This document shows, in pieces, positions 46,361-54,751 of a stretch of 64,000 nt of DNA (the first letter of the stretch is position 1; each line of letters opens with the position of its first letter). The translations under genes and the position numbers were made by a program. Location: positions 62,001 through 126,000 of the forward strand of contig CAKSUT010000005.1 of the NCBI GenBank assembly GCA_934502885.1, written 5' to 3'. Source of the DNA: an uncultured Eubacteriales bacterium (GTDB lineage Bacteria; Bacillota; Clostridia; Oscillospirales; CAG-382). A model generated the notes under the pieces. The model made no database searches, was not told the DNA's origin, and saw only the letters and a program-made list of their open reading frames with translations.

Positions 46361-46389
46361 ATTATAGCAGACAATAGCCGTTTTGTCAA
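46361..46389 (-). promoter_or_regulatory. Consensus SigA promoter of parA
   Basis: On the minus strand TTGACA (46384-46389), 17-base spacer, TATAAT (46361-46366), both perfect. The leader to ATG 46274 is about 80 bases. Confidence 0.85.
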
Positions 46390-46459
46390 TCGTTTTAATT
46401 CACAAAAATCGTTTTGCGAGGAAAATTGTCGAATTTTTAATATTTTTTTGCAAAAGCCC

Positions 46460-46488
46460 TTGACAAAACAAGAAAATTGTGGTATAAG
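46460..46488 (+). promoter_or_regulatory. SigA promoter of the lysine riboswitch-nhaC unit
   Basis: TTGACA (46460-46465), 17-base spacer, TATAAG (46483-46488). Transcription would begin near 46495, just before the riboswitch. Confidence 0.85.
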
Positions 46489-46502
46489 TATAAGTGGTTT
46501 TT

Positions 46503-46667
46503 TGGTAGAGGTTGCGGTAATCAAGAGTAACACTGCGAGTATTCATTTAACGGTTGCTTTGCTGTGCGAAAGGGTTTATCGCCGAAGTGGGGAATACCGC
46601 TTTTCCTGCTGGGACGGTGTAGAATATGCATCGGACTGTCACAATATTTGTGGAGAGCTATCATTGT
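46503..46667 (+). ncRNA. Lysine riboswitch (L box)
   Basis: Conserved L-box blocks occur in order: GGTAGAGGTTGC with AGAGTAAC, GAAAGGG with TCGCCGAAG, CTGCTGGGACGGTGTAGA, GGACTGTCAC and GGAGAGCTATC. The first and last blocks can pair to close stem P1. The order and spacing agree with the Bacillus lysC element. It senses lysine and controls the downstream NhaC-family gene, probably by a transcription terminator. A role in lysine transport is therefore likely. Confidence 0.88.
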
Positions 46668-46727
46668 AACAAAATCCGTTGTTATTTGCGGTGCATTTAT
46701 TGCACTTCATTTTGACTTTGTGTTTTT

Positions 46728-46771
46728 ATTGCCGTGATGCTGTTCGCAGCCGAGCGGCAATTTTATATTTT
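46728..46771 (+). terminator. Riboswitch-controlled terminator before nhaC
   Basis: Outer arms ATTGCCG and CGGCAAT, inner GCTG-TTCG-CAGC tetraloop stem, followed by TTTTATATTTT and, right after it, AGGAGGG of the next gene. It is probably the expression platform of the riboswitch. Confidence 0.55.
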
Positions 46772-46785
46772 AGGAGGGTTCTTGT

Positions 46786-48621
46786 ATGAACACCATGTCC
46801 GTAAAGAGATTGTCCGCACTTGCAGCGGCACTCTTTATAATGCTCGCACTCGTCGCTTTCCCCGTGTTCGCAACCGAGGATGTCGCCGACGAGACAAACG
46901 CATCTTATCCCGGCTACGTTGAATACGTCATTTCCGGTATGGATGAAGCTCCCGAGTCCGTGTCTGAAGATGAGTATTTCGACTATGCAATGAGCTATGT
47001 TGATGCTTACGATGACGCAATTCAGAATGACGCCGACGTAGAAGAAAATTATGCCGAAGCGATAAGCATCATAAGAGCTAACTCTTCCCACAGATATGCG
47101 ACTTTCTGGTCGGTAATCCCTCCGATTATAGCAATTGCTCTTGCGCTTCTCACGAAGGAAGTATATTCTTCGCTCTTTATCGGAATACTTGCCGGCGGTC
47201 TTCTTTACGCAAACTTTAATTTTGAAGGTACGATCAACCACGTTGTTGAGGCAGGTTTTGTTACAAGTCTCGCCGATTCCTACAACGTCGGTATTCTCAT
47301 ATTCCTTGTTATCCTCGGTGCAATGGTTGCTATGATGAACAAGGCAGGCGGTTCCGCAGCATTCGGCAAGTGGGCAAGCAAAAATATAAGAACAAGAGTC
47401 GGTGCACAGATCGCAACAATTCTTCTCGGATGCCTCATATTTGTTGATGACTACTTCAACTGCCTCACCGTCGGAAGCGTTATGCGCCCTGTAACTGATG
47501 CAAACAAGGTTTCTCGCGCTAAGCTTTCATACCTTATTGACTCGACGGCGGCTCCTATCTGCATAATCGCCCCCGTTTCCTCGTGGGCGGCGGCTGTTGC
47601 AGGATTTGCTGACGGAAGCGGAATGAACGGTCTTGAGCTTTTCGTAAGCGCAATTCCTTTCAACTTCTATGCGCTCCTCACAATCGTAATGATGTTCACG
47701 CTCTCTATAGGTCAGTTTGATTACGGTCCCATGAAGCTCCATGAAACAAATGCAATGGAAAAGGGCGACCTCTTCACTTTCGGCGGCAATGTTGACAACG
47801 GCGAAACACAGTGCAAAACAACAAAGGGCAAGGTTATCGACCTCGTTATCCCTGTAGTTATCCTTATTATCTGCTGTGTAATCTGCATGACCTACAGCGG
47901 CGGTATCTTTGACCCCGAATCTGATGCTTACGGAAACTTTGTCACCGCATTCTCCAACTGTGACGCATCCGTCGGTCTTGCTCTTGGTTCGGTAATAGCA
48001 CTTGTTATCAACATCATTTACTTCCTCGTTGCACGCTTCGGTCTTCTCAAGTTCAGCGATATAATGGACTCTCTCCCCGAAGGCTTCAAGGCAATGGTGC
48101 CCGCAATACTCATTCTTACCTTCGCTTGGACTCTTAAGGGTATGACTGACAGTCTCGGCGCAAAGGTTTTCATTGCAGATATCGTAAGAACCTCTGCCGG
48201 CTCGTTTATGGCATTCCTCCCTGCAATCATCTTCCTTATCGCTGTCGGACTTTCGTTCTCGACCGGTACATCGTGGGGTACTTTCGGTATTCTTATCCCG
48301 ATCGTTCTCTCGGCGTTCGGCGGCTTTGACAGCAAGCTTACCATAGTTGCAATTTCCGCTTGTATGGCCGGTGCGGTTTGCGGTGACCACTGCTCTCCGA
48401 TTTCCGATACGACAATTATGTCCTCCGCAGGTGCTCAGTGCAACCACATGAACCACGTTTCCACACAGATTCCTTACGCATTTACTGTTGCTGCGGTATC
48501 GTTCGTTTCATACATAATCGCAGGCTTTGTGCCAAATGCACTTATCGTTCTTCCTATAGCAATAGTTCTCATGATCGGTACGCTTCTTGTTATCAAGAGC
48601 ATTACCGCAAAAAAATTGTAA
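46786..48621 (+). CDS. NhaC-family transporter, probably lysine-linked, with extra N-terminal domain
   Basis: 611 residues. The conserved NhaC core begins near residue 105, with about 11-12 hydrophobic helices, including CLIFVDDYFNCLTVGSVMRP and AVCGDHCSPISDTT, which are typical of this family. Before it is a signal-peptide-like segment (about 10-28) and about 70 acidic residues (many Asp, Glu and Tyr) predicted outside the cell, which ordinary NhaC lacks. The lysine riboswitch upstream suggests that it moves lysine rather than only Na+/H+; the direction is not evident. A hairpin terminator follows. Confidence 0.9.
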   Translation: MNTMSVKRLSALAAALFIMLALVAFPVFATEDVADETNASYPGYVEYVISGMDEAPESVSEDEYFDYAMSYVDAYDDAIQNDADVEENYAEAISIIRANSSHRYATFWSVIPPIIAIALALLTKEVYSSLFIGILAGGLLYANFNFEGTINHVVEAGFVTSLADSYNVGILIFLVILGAMVAMMNKAGGSAAFGKWASKNIRTRVGAQIATILLGCLIFVDDYFNCLTVGSVMRPVTDANKVSRAKLSYLIDSTAAPICIIAPVSSWAAAVAGFADGSGMNGLELFVSAIPFNFYALLTIVMMFTLSIGQFDYGPMKLHETNAMEKGDLFTFGGNVDNGETQCKTTKGKVIDLVIPVVILIICCVICMTYSGGIFDPESDAYGNFVTAFSNCDASVGLALGSVIALVINIIYFLVARFGLLKFSDIMDSLPEGFKAMVPAILILTFAWTLKGMTDSLGAKVFIADIVRTSAGSFMAFLPAIIFLIAVGLSFSTGTSWGTFGILIPIVLSAFGGFDSKLTIVAISACMAGAVCGDHCSPISDTTIMSSAGAQCNHMNHVSTQIPYAFTVAAVSFVSYIIAGFVPNALIVLPIAIVLMIGTLLVIKSITAKKL

Positions 48622-48656
48622 GCACTCCCGGTCCTCTAACCTTTGAAATGTATGTG

Positions 48657-48691
48657 ACAGTCCTTCAAATACCGCGAAGGACTGTTTTTTT
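48657..48691 (+). terminator. Intrinsic terminator after nhaC
   Basis: Arms ACAGTCCTTC and GAAGGACTGT with a 9-base loop and a following run of seven T. Confidence 0.85.
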
Positions 48692-48740
48692 ATGAAAGTA
48701 TATGAGCCGAGAGTTCTTGTAATTGTTCACAAAAAAAGCA

Positions 48741-48769
48741 TTGACATACTGTAGAAAACATGGTATAAT
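48741..48769 (+). promoter_or_regulatory. Consensus SigA promoter of the SLH surface protein gene
   Basis: Perfect TTGACA (48741-48746), 17-base spacer, TATAAT (48764-48769). The leader is about 30 bases with GGAGGT. Confidence 0.88.
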
Positions 48770-48804
48770 CATCAAGATCTTGCAAAAGCACGGAGGTAAT
48801 ATTT

Positions 48805-51642
48805 ATGAAACTTTTACGATTCACCCTGTTATCATTGTTTCTGGCACTTGTTTTGAGCCTGCAGTTACTCCCGGTTTACGGAGCGGTTGATGTAACAGAT
48901 ACATCAGCAACTTACGATTTTACTGCCTTCGAGGGATTGGAATCCGGTGATGCACTCCCTTACGGCAAAGGAAGAAACGGAGACTGCTTTTTCCCGAGTC
49001 ACAATTCTTCGTCAATTGTTTTTCCTGAGGTGTACACGTGGTCAAAGGATGTCACTCTTACATTGACGGGCGAAGGTACTGTAATAAAACACTCAAAGCA
49101 TGGTGCGAGTATGATGACTGAGCTTGACGGTGCGCCTGCAGTCATAAGAGAAAATGCCCCCGGAAAAAATGCACTTTCAATTATTATAAAAAGCGGCGCA
49201 AAAGCATCAAAGAGACCTCTTTCAATTGTTTCACTCGGCAACAAATTTAAAAAGACGGTGTACGTTGACTTTACAGGTGAGTTTCAGGAAATCCTCATTG
49301 ATTTGAACAGTCCTAACGGATGGACTATGAAGAACAGTGAGGGTAAATACGATCCTTATACGGAAGGTTCACCGTGGGCAACACGCTCCATGGACGCCGG
49401 CGGAATACGTATTGACTACCCGTCTCTCGGTGAGAATGTCGAAACGGTATATACGCTGAAGTCGGTTTCCTACATTTCAACCGATGAAAAAATCAATGAG
49501 GTTACGGAATCCAACGGTGTCTTTGAACATACAGCATATATAAACGGCTACCCCGACGGCACGTTCAGACCCACTGCGACAATAACCCGTGCTGAGGCGG
49601 TATCTGTTATCGCAAGACTTCTCGGGATGAATACATCCGAGTACACAAAATCAGCATCGTATAAGGACGTTGCCGATGACGCATGGTATTTTAATGCCGT
49701 TGCATTCATGGAATCTAAAGGACTTCTTTCAGCCTTCGATGTTTCATCAGGTTTTAACGCTTCTACACCAATTACAAGGGCAGAATATGTAAGTCTTCTC
49801 CCCGTGAAGGAATCCGAGTCAAAAGATTTTTCTTTCACCGATACACCTAAGACACACAGACTCTATAAGGCAATAAGCTCCGCATATTCCGTCGGATGCA
49901 TTAACGGTTATCCCGACAACACATTCCGCCCCGACAATACAATAACACGCGCTGAAGCTGTTAAGGTAGCAAACACGTATTTTAACAGAAAAATTGAGCG
50001 AGCGACCTTCGATATTTCTAATGTATCGAGATTTTCCGATGTTGCCGATACATATTGGGCAATTGGAGAAATCTATGAGGCGGCAGTTTCTCATACCGCT
50101 GTTATCGCCGATGACGGTGCGGAAAGCTGGGTAAGGGTTCATGAGAAGATAGACACGGCCTCCACCGCCGCAAAAATCATGGAAATTGACGAGCGCGCCG
50201 ACAAGATGAGAAACGACATACGAAACACAAAGACGGATATTGTTGCGTTCGGTACAGAGTATTATGTGAGTGCGGACGGGGATGACACATCAGACGGCAA
50301 ATCTCCGGAAACCGCATGGAAAACTCTCGCAAAGGTAAGCAATGCTGTTCTTTCCGAGGGTGATGTCGTATACTTCAGACGAGGCGATATTTTCCGAGGT
50401 CAGCTTGTTTCCAAAACCGGTGTTACTTATTCAGCGTTTGGCGAGGGTGACAAACCGCGACTTTATCGTTCTCCCGAAAACGGAGCGGGCGAGACGAAAT
50501 GGTCGCTTGTTGAAGGCACGGAGAATATTTGGAAATTCTATAAGGCTATGCCTGACTGCGGACTCATTGTGTTCAATGACGGCGAAAGTCACGGATATAA
50601 GATGACTCCGAGTTTCGTTGACGGCAAATTCGTAGACCAATACGACAGAAAGACGATAGTTGATCCCAAGGTATATCTCAAGAACGATCTTGAATACGTA
50701 AACTTTGCAAACAGCCTTATGTCCGGAAACGTTCCGAAAGTTGGGTCCTCCGTCTGCACGGGTGAGCTTTATCTCAGATGCGAAAAGGGAAATCCCGGCA
50801 AAATATTTACAGATATAGAGTTTAATATTCCCGAACACGTTATTGTTAACGGAGGCAGCGACTATACAACTTATGATAATCTCTGTGTAAAGTACGGCGG
50901 TTTCCACGGGATAGGTTCCGGCACTTGCAAAGGACTTAATGTCACCAATTGCGAATTCGGTTGGATAGGCGGCGGCTCTATGCATTATGAGTCTGACGGC
51001 TCTTTCGGAAGATACGGAAATGCAATTGAGATCTACGGTGGCTGCGAAGGTTTTGTCGTTGACAATTGTTACATTTATCAGGCATACGACTGCGGTCCGA
51101 CACATCAGCTTGCCGCCGGCGGCACACAGAGCTTGCTCATGAACGACGTTATATACAGCAATAACCTTATCGAGTATTGCACATACAGCATAGAGTATTT
51201 TCTCGGGAAACCCTCTGTGAGTGACGAGGAAGCATACAGAATGCAGAACAACATTCTCATGGAAAACAACGTCTGCCGTTATGCAGGCTTTGGTTTCGGA
51301 GAACAGCGTCCCGATACCGGTACTGCTGCTCACATCAAGGGTTGGGATCACTATAACCCTGCACAGAATTTCGTTATAAAGAACAATGTCTTTGACCGAA
51401 GCCGACACATGATGATTCATTGCGGTGCCGGAAAGAAAGGCTGGCTTCCGTTATTCTCCGGAAACACATGGATACAGACGGTCGGCGGCACCGGTACTCT
51501 CGGAAGGTACGGAATTAATCCTACGTCAAACCTTCCTTTTGACGATACGGTAAGAATTGCTATGATAAAGAGCGGTATCGAAAGCAGCCCTGAGCTCTAC
51601 TTTGCTGAGAAAGACTTTCTTTACGATTTGCCCATAGGTTAA
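48805..51642 (+). CDS. Secreted S-layer-homology protein with beta-helix domain
   Basis: 945 residues. A signal peptide (about 1-27, ending after LLPVYG) is followed by a beta-rich region to about residue 230. SLH repeats then occur near 240-280 (YINGYPDGTFRPTATITRAE), 285-335 (a degenerate copy) and 345-395 (CINGYPDNTFRPDNTITRAE), with FSDVADTYWA at about 410. From about 485 to the end is a right-handed beta-helix of the DUF1565/pectate-lyase type, beginning YYVSADGDDTSDGKSPETAW. SLH anchors it to the wall; the helix may bind or cut polysaccharide. No catalytic triad could be assigned with confidence. Independent transcript, own promoter and terminator. Confidence 0.88.
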   Translation: MKLLRFTLLSLFLALVLSLQLLPVYGAVDVTDTSATYDFTAFEGLESGDALPYGKGRNGDCFFPSHNSSSIVFPEVYTWSKDVTLTLTGEGTVIKHSKHGASMMTELDGAPAVIRENAPGKNALSIIIKSGAKASKRPLSIVSLGNKFKKTVYVDFTGEFQEILIDLNSPNGWTMKNSEGKYDPYTEGSPWATRSMDAGGIRIDYPSLGENVETVYTLKSVSYISTDEKINEVTESNGVFEHTAYINGYPDGTFRPTATITRAEAVSVIARLLGMNTSEYTKSASYKDVADDAWYFNAVAFMESKGLLSAFDVSSGFNASTPITRAEYVSLLPVKESESKDFSFTDTPKTHRLYKAISSAYSVGCINGYPDNTFRPDNTITRAEAVKVANTYFNRKIERATFDISNVSRFSDVADTYWAIGEIYEAAVSHTAVIADDGAESWVRVHEKIDTASTAAKIMEIDERADKMRNDIRNTKTDIVAFGTEYYVSADGDDTSDGKSPETAWKTLAKVSNAVLSEGDVVYFRRGDIFRGQLVSKTGVTYSAFGEGDKPRLYRSPENGAGETKWSLVEGTENIWKFYKAMPDCGLIVFNDGESHGYKMTPSFVDGKFVDQYDRKTIVDPKVYLKNDLEYVNFANSLMSGNVPKVGSSVCTGELYLRCEKGNPGKIFTDIEFNIPEHVIVNGGSDYTTYDNLCVKYGGFHGIGSGTCKGLNVTNCEFGWIGGGSMHYESDGSFGRYGNAIEIYGGCEGFVVDNCYIYQAYDCGPTHQLAAGGTQSLLMNDVIYSNNLIEYCTYSIEYFLGKPSVSDEEAYRMQNNILMENNVCRYAGFGFGEQRPDTGTAAHIKGWDHYNPAQNFVIKNNVFDRSRHMMIHCGAGKKGWLPLFSGNTWIQTVGGTGTLGRYGINPTSNLPFDDTVRIAMIKSGIESSPELYFAEKDFLYDLPIG

Positions 51643-51671
51643 CTGAATGTACAGGTAAACAATACATTTTG

Positions 51672-51706
51672 CGGAGCTTCGGTGTTTGTCGAGGCTCCGT
51701 TTTTCT
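51672..51706 (+). terminator. Intrinsic terminator of the SLH gene
   Basis: Arms CGGAGCTTCG and CGAGGCTCCG, 10 bp with one U-G pair, 8-base loop, then TTTTTCTC. The next promoter begins immediately after it. Confidence 0.8.
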
Positions 51707-51707
51707 C

Positions 51708-51736
51708 TTGACATAAAGCGGAAAGTATGGTAGAAT
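51708..51736 (+). promoter_or_regulatory. SigA promoter of the secreted-protein/ABC/two-component unit
   Basis: TTGACA (51708-51713), 17-base spacer, TAGAAT (51731-51736). A long leader of about 120 bases leads to ATG 51864; I recognise no riboswitch in it. Confidence 0.8.
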
Positions 51737-51863
51737 TAAATATGCGATATATTTTATAGAAATTTAAGAAATACTTTATTTGATTTCAAGGTAATGGTGG
51801 TAATATAGTATCGTACAAAGTGAACGTTTACGAGTACAATACAATTGAAGGAAGGACGATATT

Positions 51864-53180
51864 ATGAAATTTCCGAAGAAAGCGGCGGTTGCCGCAAGTT
51901 TTGTGCTGGGTGTTGCAATACTGACAACCTCCGCATTCGCCGATATGATTATCGGCTCCGGTTACGACGGTCTGAAAGCCGCCGCAAAGAAAACCTACCT
52001 TGCACTTGATTCCGGCGAAGGCTTTACCTACGGCGACAATTGCACGGTGGATGCCGAGTTCTCCATAAAAGACGGAAACGAAGTCATTATGAGTGAACAC
52101 AGCATTTCAAAGAAAGACGGTGAAATAAGTGAAACGGTAAATGACAGTGTTTCTCTTTACGACGGTGAAAAGTATAGCTCCTACCGTTATTCCGACGACG
52201 AAAAGACCGTCACAAGACGCGATGACGGAATGTACAGAGTTTATCTCTATAACCGCGACAACACTGAACTAAATTCTTATTCCTTTGACAGCGAGAATAT
52301 TTTCGAGCGTGATGAAGTGAAATCCGCGGAAAAGGTGCTTGATGCGTTTGTCGGCAACTTAAGCAGTCTTATAAGCGCCGAGGAAAGAGACGGAAAGACT
52401 CTTTACACCGGAAGCATTGACGGCACTCAGATTCCGTCGTATGCAAACGCTCTTGCTTCCTTTGTAATGAAGTACGGCATTCTCGATTCGATAGGTTACA
52501 ACGACAACAAGGCGGCAATAGACGGCGACATCTATATGACGGGCGCCGACGGAAAGGCTGTTCAGAACGAAGACGGTCTTATAACCTCTCTTTCGGCTGA
52601 AGCATATTTCAAGGCAACCGACGTAAACAAAATAGAGCATGAGTATACGGTATCTATGTACCTTAACGTATACAATGTCGGAAGCACCGTTGTCACCGTC
52701 CCCGACTACGAGAGTGCAGAGTATGAGGTAATAGAGGAGACAAACGAAATGTCCTCAGCATCTGAGAAGAATATTTATATGTCACTCTACCCGTCCGATG
52801 TCGGTGAGTACTACAGAGTTATCGTTTCCGACGACGACAGCGGCAAGATTGTCGGTTCAAAGACCTTCGTGATAAAGTCGGTCGATGAGGATAACGGAAC
52901 GGCACTTTGCGAATACACAGAAGTTTACAACGGCGAAGAAGGCGAAGAGGATAAGACGGTTCACTACGAATTTGAAGCAAATTACGGCGATTATGAGTAT
53001 TGCTATCTTGCAAACTTTGAGTACAAGGACGAGAACGGAAAGACAAAGTACGGTCTCATAGACAGAGGCAGTGAAGAAACAAGTTTCTTCGTTTATATTG
53101 GCAACGATTATATTGGCAACGATACCGAAGGAGAAATCACCACTCAGGACGTCGGATATACGTTCTTCAGAATTAAGTGA
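51864..53180 (+). CDS. Secreted protein of unknown function, next to ABC exporter
   Basis: 438 residues. Signal peptide (about 1-26, ending in TSAFA). The mature protein starts with GSGYDGLKAAAKKTYLALDSGEGFTY, is acidic and beta-rich, and ends with short repeats YIGNDYIGNDTEG near 415. I recognise no domain with certainty. Proteins of this look are often encoded before ABC-2 transporters in gut Clostridia, and here the ABC and two-component genes follow directly, so it could be the exported partner, a sensor or an immunity-type factor. The ATG has GAAGGAAGG upstream. Confidence 0.75.
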   Translation: MKFPKKAAVAASFVLGVAILTTSAFADMIIGSGYDGLKAAAKKTYLALDSGEGFTYGDNCTVDAEFSIKDGNEVIMSEHSISKKDGEISETVNDSVSLYDGEKYSSYRYSDDEKTVTRRDDGMYRVYLYNRDNTELNSYSFDSENIFERDEVKSAEKVLDAFVGNLSSLISAEERDGKTLYTGSIDGTQIPSYANALASFVMKYGILDSIGYNDNKAAIDGDIYMTGADGKAVQNEDGLITSLSAEAYFKATDVNKIEHEYTVSMYLNVYNVGSTVVTVPDYESAEYEVIEETNEMSSASEKNIYMSLYPSDVGEYYRVIVSDDDSGKIVGSKTFVIKSVDEDNGTALCEYTEVYNGEEGEEDKTVHYEFEANYGDYEYCYLANFEYKDENGKTKYGLIDRGSEETSFFVYIGNDYIGNDTEGEITTQDVGYTFFRIK

Positions 53181-53202
53181 GAAATGAAATTTTAAGTACC
53201 TC

Positions 53203-53230
53203 GTCGGGAAAGTCTTTGGGTTTTCCCGAC
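53203..53230 (+). other. Hairpin between secreted-protein gene and ABC genes
   Basis: Arms GTCGGGAAA and TTTCCCGAC, 9 bp, 10-base loop, no T run. It may lower or stabilise the downstream mRNA. A short TGCGCATTGCGCA palindrome follows. Confidence 0.5.
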
Positions 53231-53267
53231 CTTGGTGCGCATTGCGCATGAAAGGTGAAGTGACAGA

Positions 53268-53984
53268 ATGAGCAAAGCCATTGAGCTTATAAACCTTACA
53301 AAAAAATATAAAAATAACAGGGGTATAGAAAACATCAGCCTTACTGTCGGCGAGGGTGAAATATTCGGTTTTCTCGGTCCGAACGGAGCAGGTAAGACTA
53401 CGGCAATGAAAATCATGACGGGGCTTATGACGCCTGATTCCGGCGACGTATTGATTGAAGGATACAGTATTGTTTCCGACTACGAGAAAGCAATGGCAAA
53501 CGTCGGATGCATAATCGAGAGCGTCGCAATGTTTCCGTACCTCACAGCTGAGGAGAACTTAAAGCTCTGCGCACGCTTTTACGGCGGTGCGGAGTCGAGA
53601 ATAGACGACTGCCTTGAAAGAACGGGAATGCTCCGTTTTAAAAAGGAACGCGTAAAGAATTTTTCCCTCGGCATGAGACAGCGCATGGGTATTTCCATGG
53701 CTCTTGTATCCGAGCCGCGCATACTCATTCTCGATGAGCCGCTGAACGGTCTCGATGTGGAAGGTATGGTAGATATGAGAAACCTCTTTAAGTCCCTTGC
53801 AAAAACAAAAAAGACCACTGTATTCATTTCAAGCCATCTGATTCACGACGTCGAACTCACTTGCGACAGGGTAGGAATAGTATACGGCGGAAAACTTATC
53901 AATATCGAAAGCATGGATGAAATACTGAAAAGCTACTCCACGCTTGAAAACTACTATTTGAGTGAGGTGGGCGAAAATGAATAG
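53268..53984 (+). CDS. ABC transporter ATP-binding protein (BcrA/lantibiotic-export type)
   Basis: 238 residues. Walker A GPNGAGKTT near residue 39, signature FSLGMRQR near 132, Walker B ILILDEP near 153, then SSHLIHD. The signature lacks the first Ser/Gly of LSGGQ, as in the bacitracin-export subgroup. It should pair with the following permease. A GGTGAAG ribosome site precedes the ATG. Confidence 0.93.
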   Translation: MSKAIELINLTKKYKNNRGIENISLTVGEGEIFGFLGPNGAGKTTAMKIMTGLMTPDSGDVLIEGYSIVSDYEKAMANVGCIIESVAMFPYLTAEENLKLCARFYGGAESRIDDCLERTGMLRFKKERVKNFSLGMRQRMGISMALVSEPRILILDEPLNGLDVEGMVDMRNLFKSLAKTKKTTVFISSHLIHDVELTCDRVGIVYGGKLINIESMDEILKSYSTLENYYLSEVGENE

Positions 53985-54720
53985 TCTCAAAGCGGCATAT
54001 GCAAACGAAATGTTTAAGATTTCAAAGAAAAAGAAGCTTATCGTCGCAGGTGTACTTGCCGTCTCAGCACTCTTGCTTGCGGCGGCAGTCGTTATGAGTA
54101 TAGACACAATAGTCGGTATAAGACTTGCATCGAGCGGTAACTTTGCACTTCTTGTTCTGCCTTTTCTCATGTATACTCTGATACCGCTGTTTACGGCATT
54201 TATCTGCATAGATATGTTCAGCGGAGAGTTTACCGCGGAGACGATAAAACTTACTCTCACACGCCCGGCTTCGAGATTCAAGATTTTTCTCGCGAAAACG
54301 CTTGCGTCGGCGACCTTTACCGCGGCTTTTATTGCGTTTACTCTCGCGGTTTCTCTCATCTTCTCCGCATTTTTCAATATAACGATTAAATCCGCCTCAG
54401 ATGCCATAACGGCGTATATTGCGGCGTTTGTCCCGCTTTTCGTTCTCTCTCAGCTCGTTATACTTATATCCAACCTCGCACGCGGAAGCGCCTCGGCGTT
54501 TATGCTTTCGATTATTATTTTTATAGCCTTCAAAGCTCTCGAAATGTTTATACCTCAGGCACGTTCTTTCCTTTTCACCTCCGGCTTTGATTGGTATAAT
54601 CTGATAATAGGTACTTCGGTAAATATCGGTAAAATTATCCGTCTTTTCTCCCTGTTTGTAGGCTACGGTCTGGCGTTTTTCTCCGCAGGATATCATTTCT
54701 TTGAAAAGCGCGCAATATAA
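53977..54720 (+). CDS. ABC-2 type permease
   Basis: About 247 residues with six hydrophobic helices, the first at about 20-45 (KKKKLIVAGVLAVSALLLA). ATG 53977 overlaps the ATPase gene by eight bases; GAGGTGGG lies upstream. It completes the exporter with the preceding ATPase. Substrate unknown; peptide antibiotics and bacteriocins are typical for this class. Confidence 0.88.
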   Translation: MNSLKAAYANEMFKISKKKKLIVAGVLAVSALLLAAAVVMSIDTIVGIRLASSGNFALLVLPFLMYTLIPLFTAFICIDMFSGEFTAETIKLTLTRPASRFKIFLAKTLASATFTAAFIAFTLAVSLIFSAFFNITIKSASDAITAYIAAFVPLFVLSQLVILISNLARGSASAFMLSIIIFIAFKALEMFIPQARSFLFTSGFDWYNLIIGTSVNIGKIIRLFSLFVGYGLAFFSAGYHFFEKRAI

Positions 54721-54751
54721 CAGTGCCGCGTAACGCACGAGAGGTTTTACT

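Noticed and set aside
46241..46669. 142-residue frame across the parA upstream region and riboswitch
   Set aside because: It overlaps two promoters and an RNA element with conserved secondary structure, and the translation shows no protein-like pattern.
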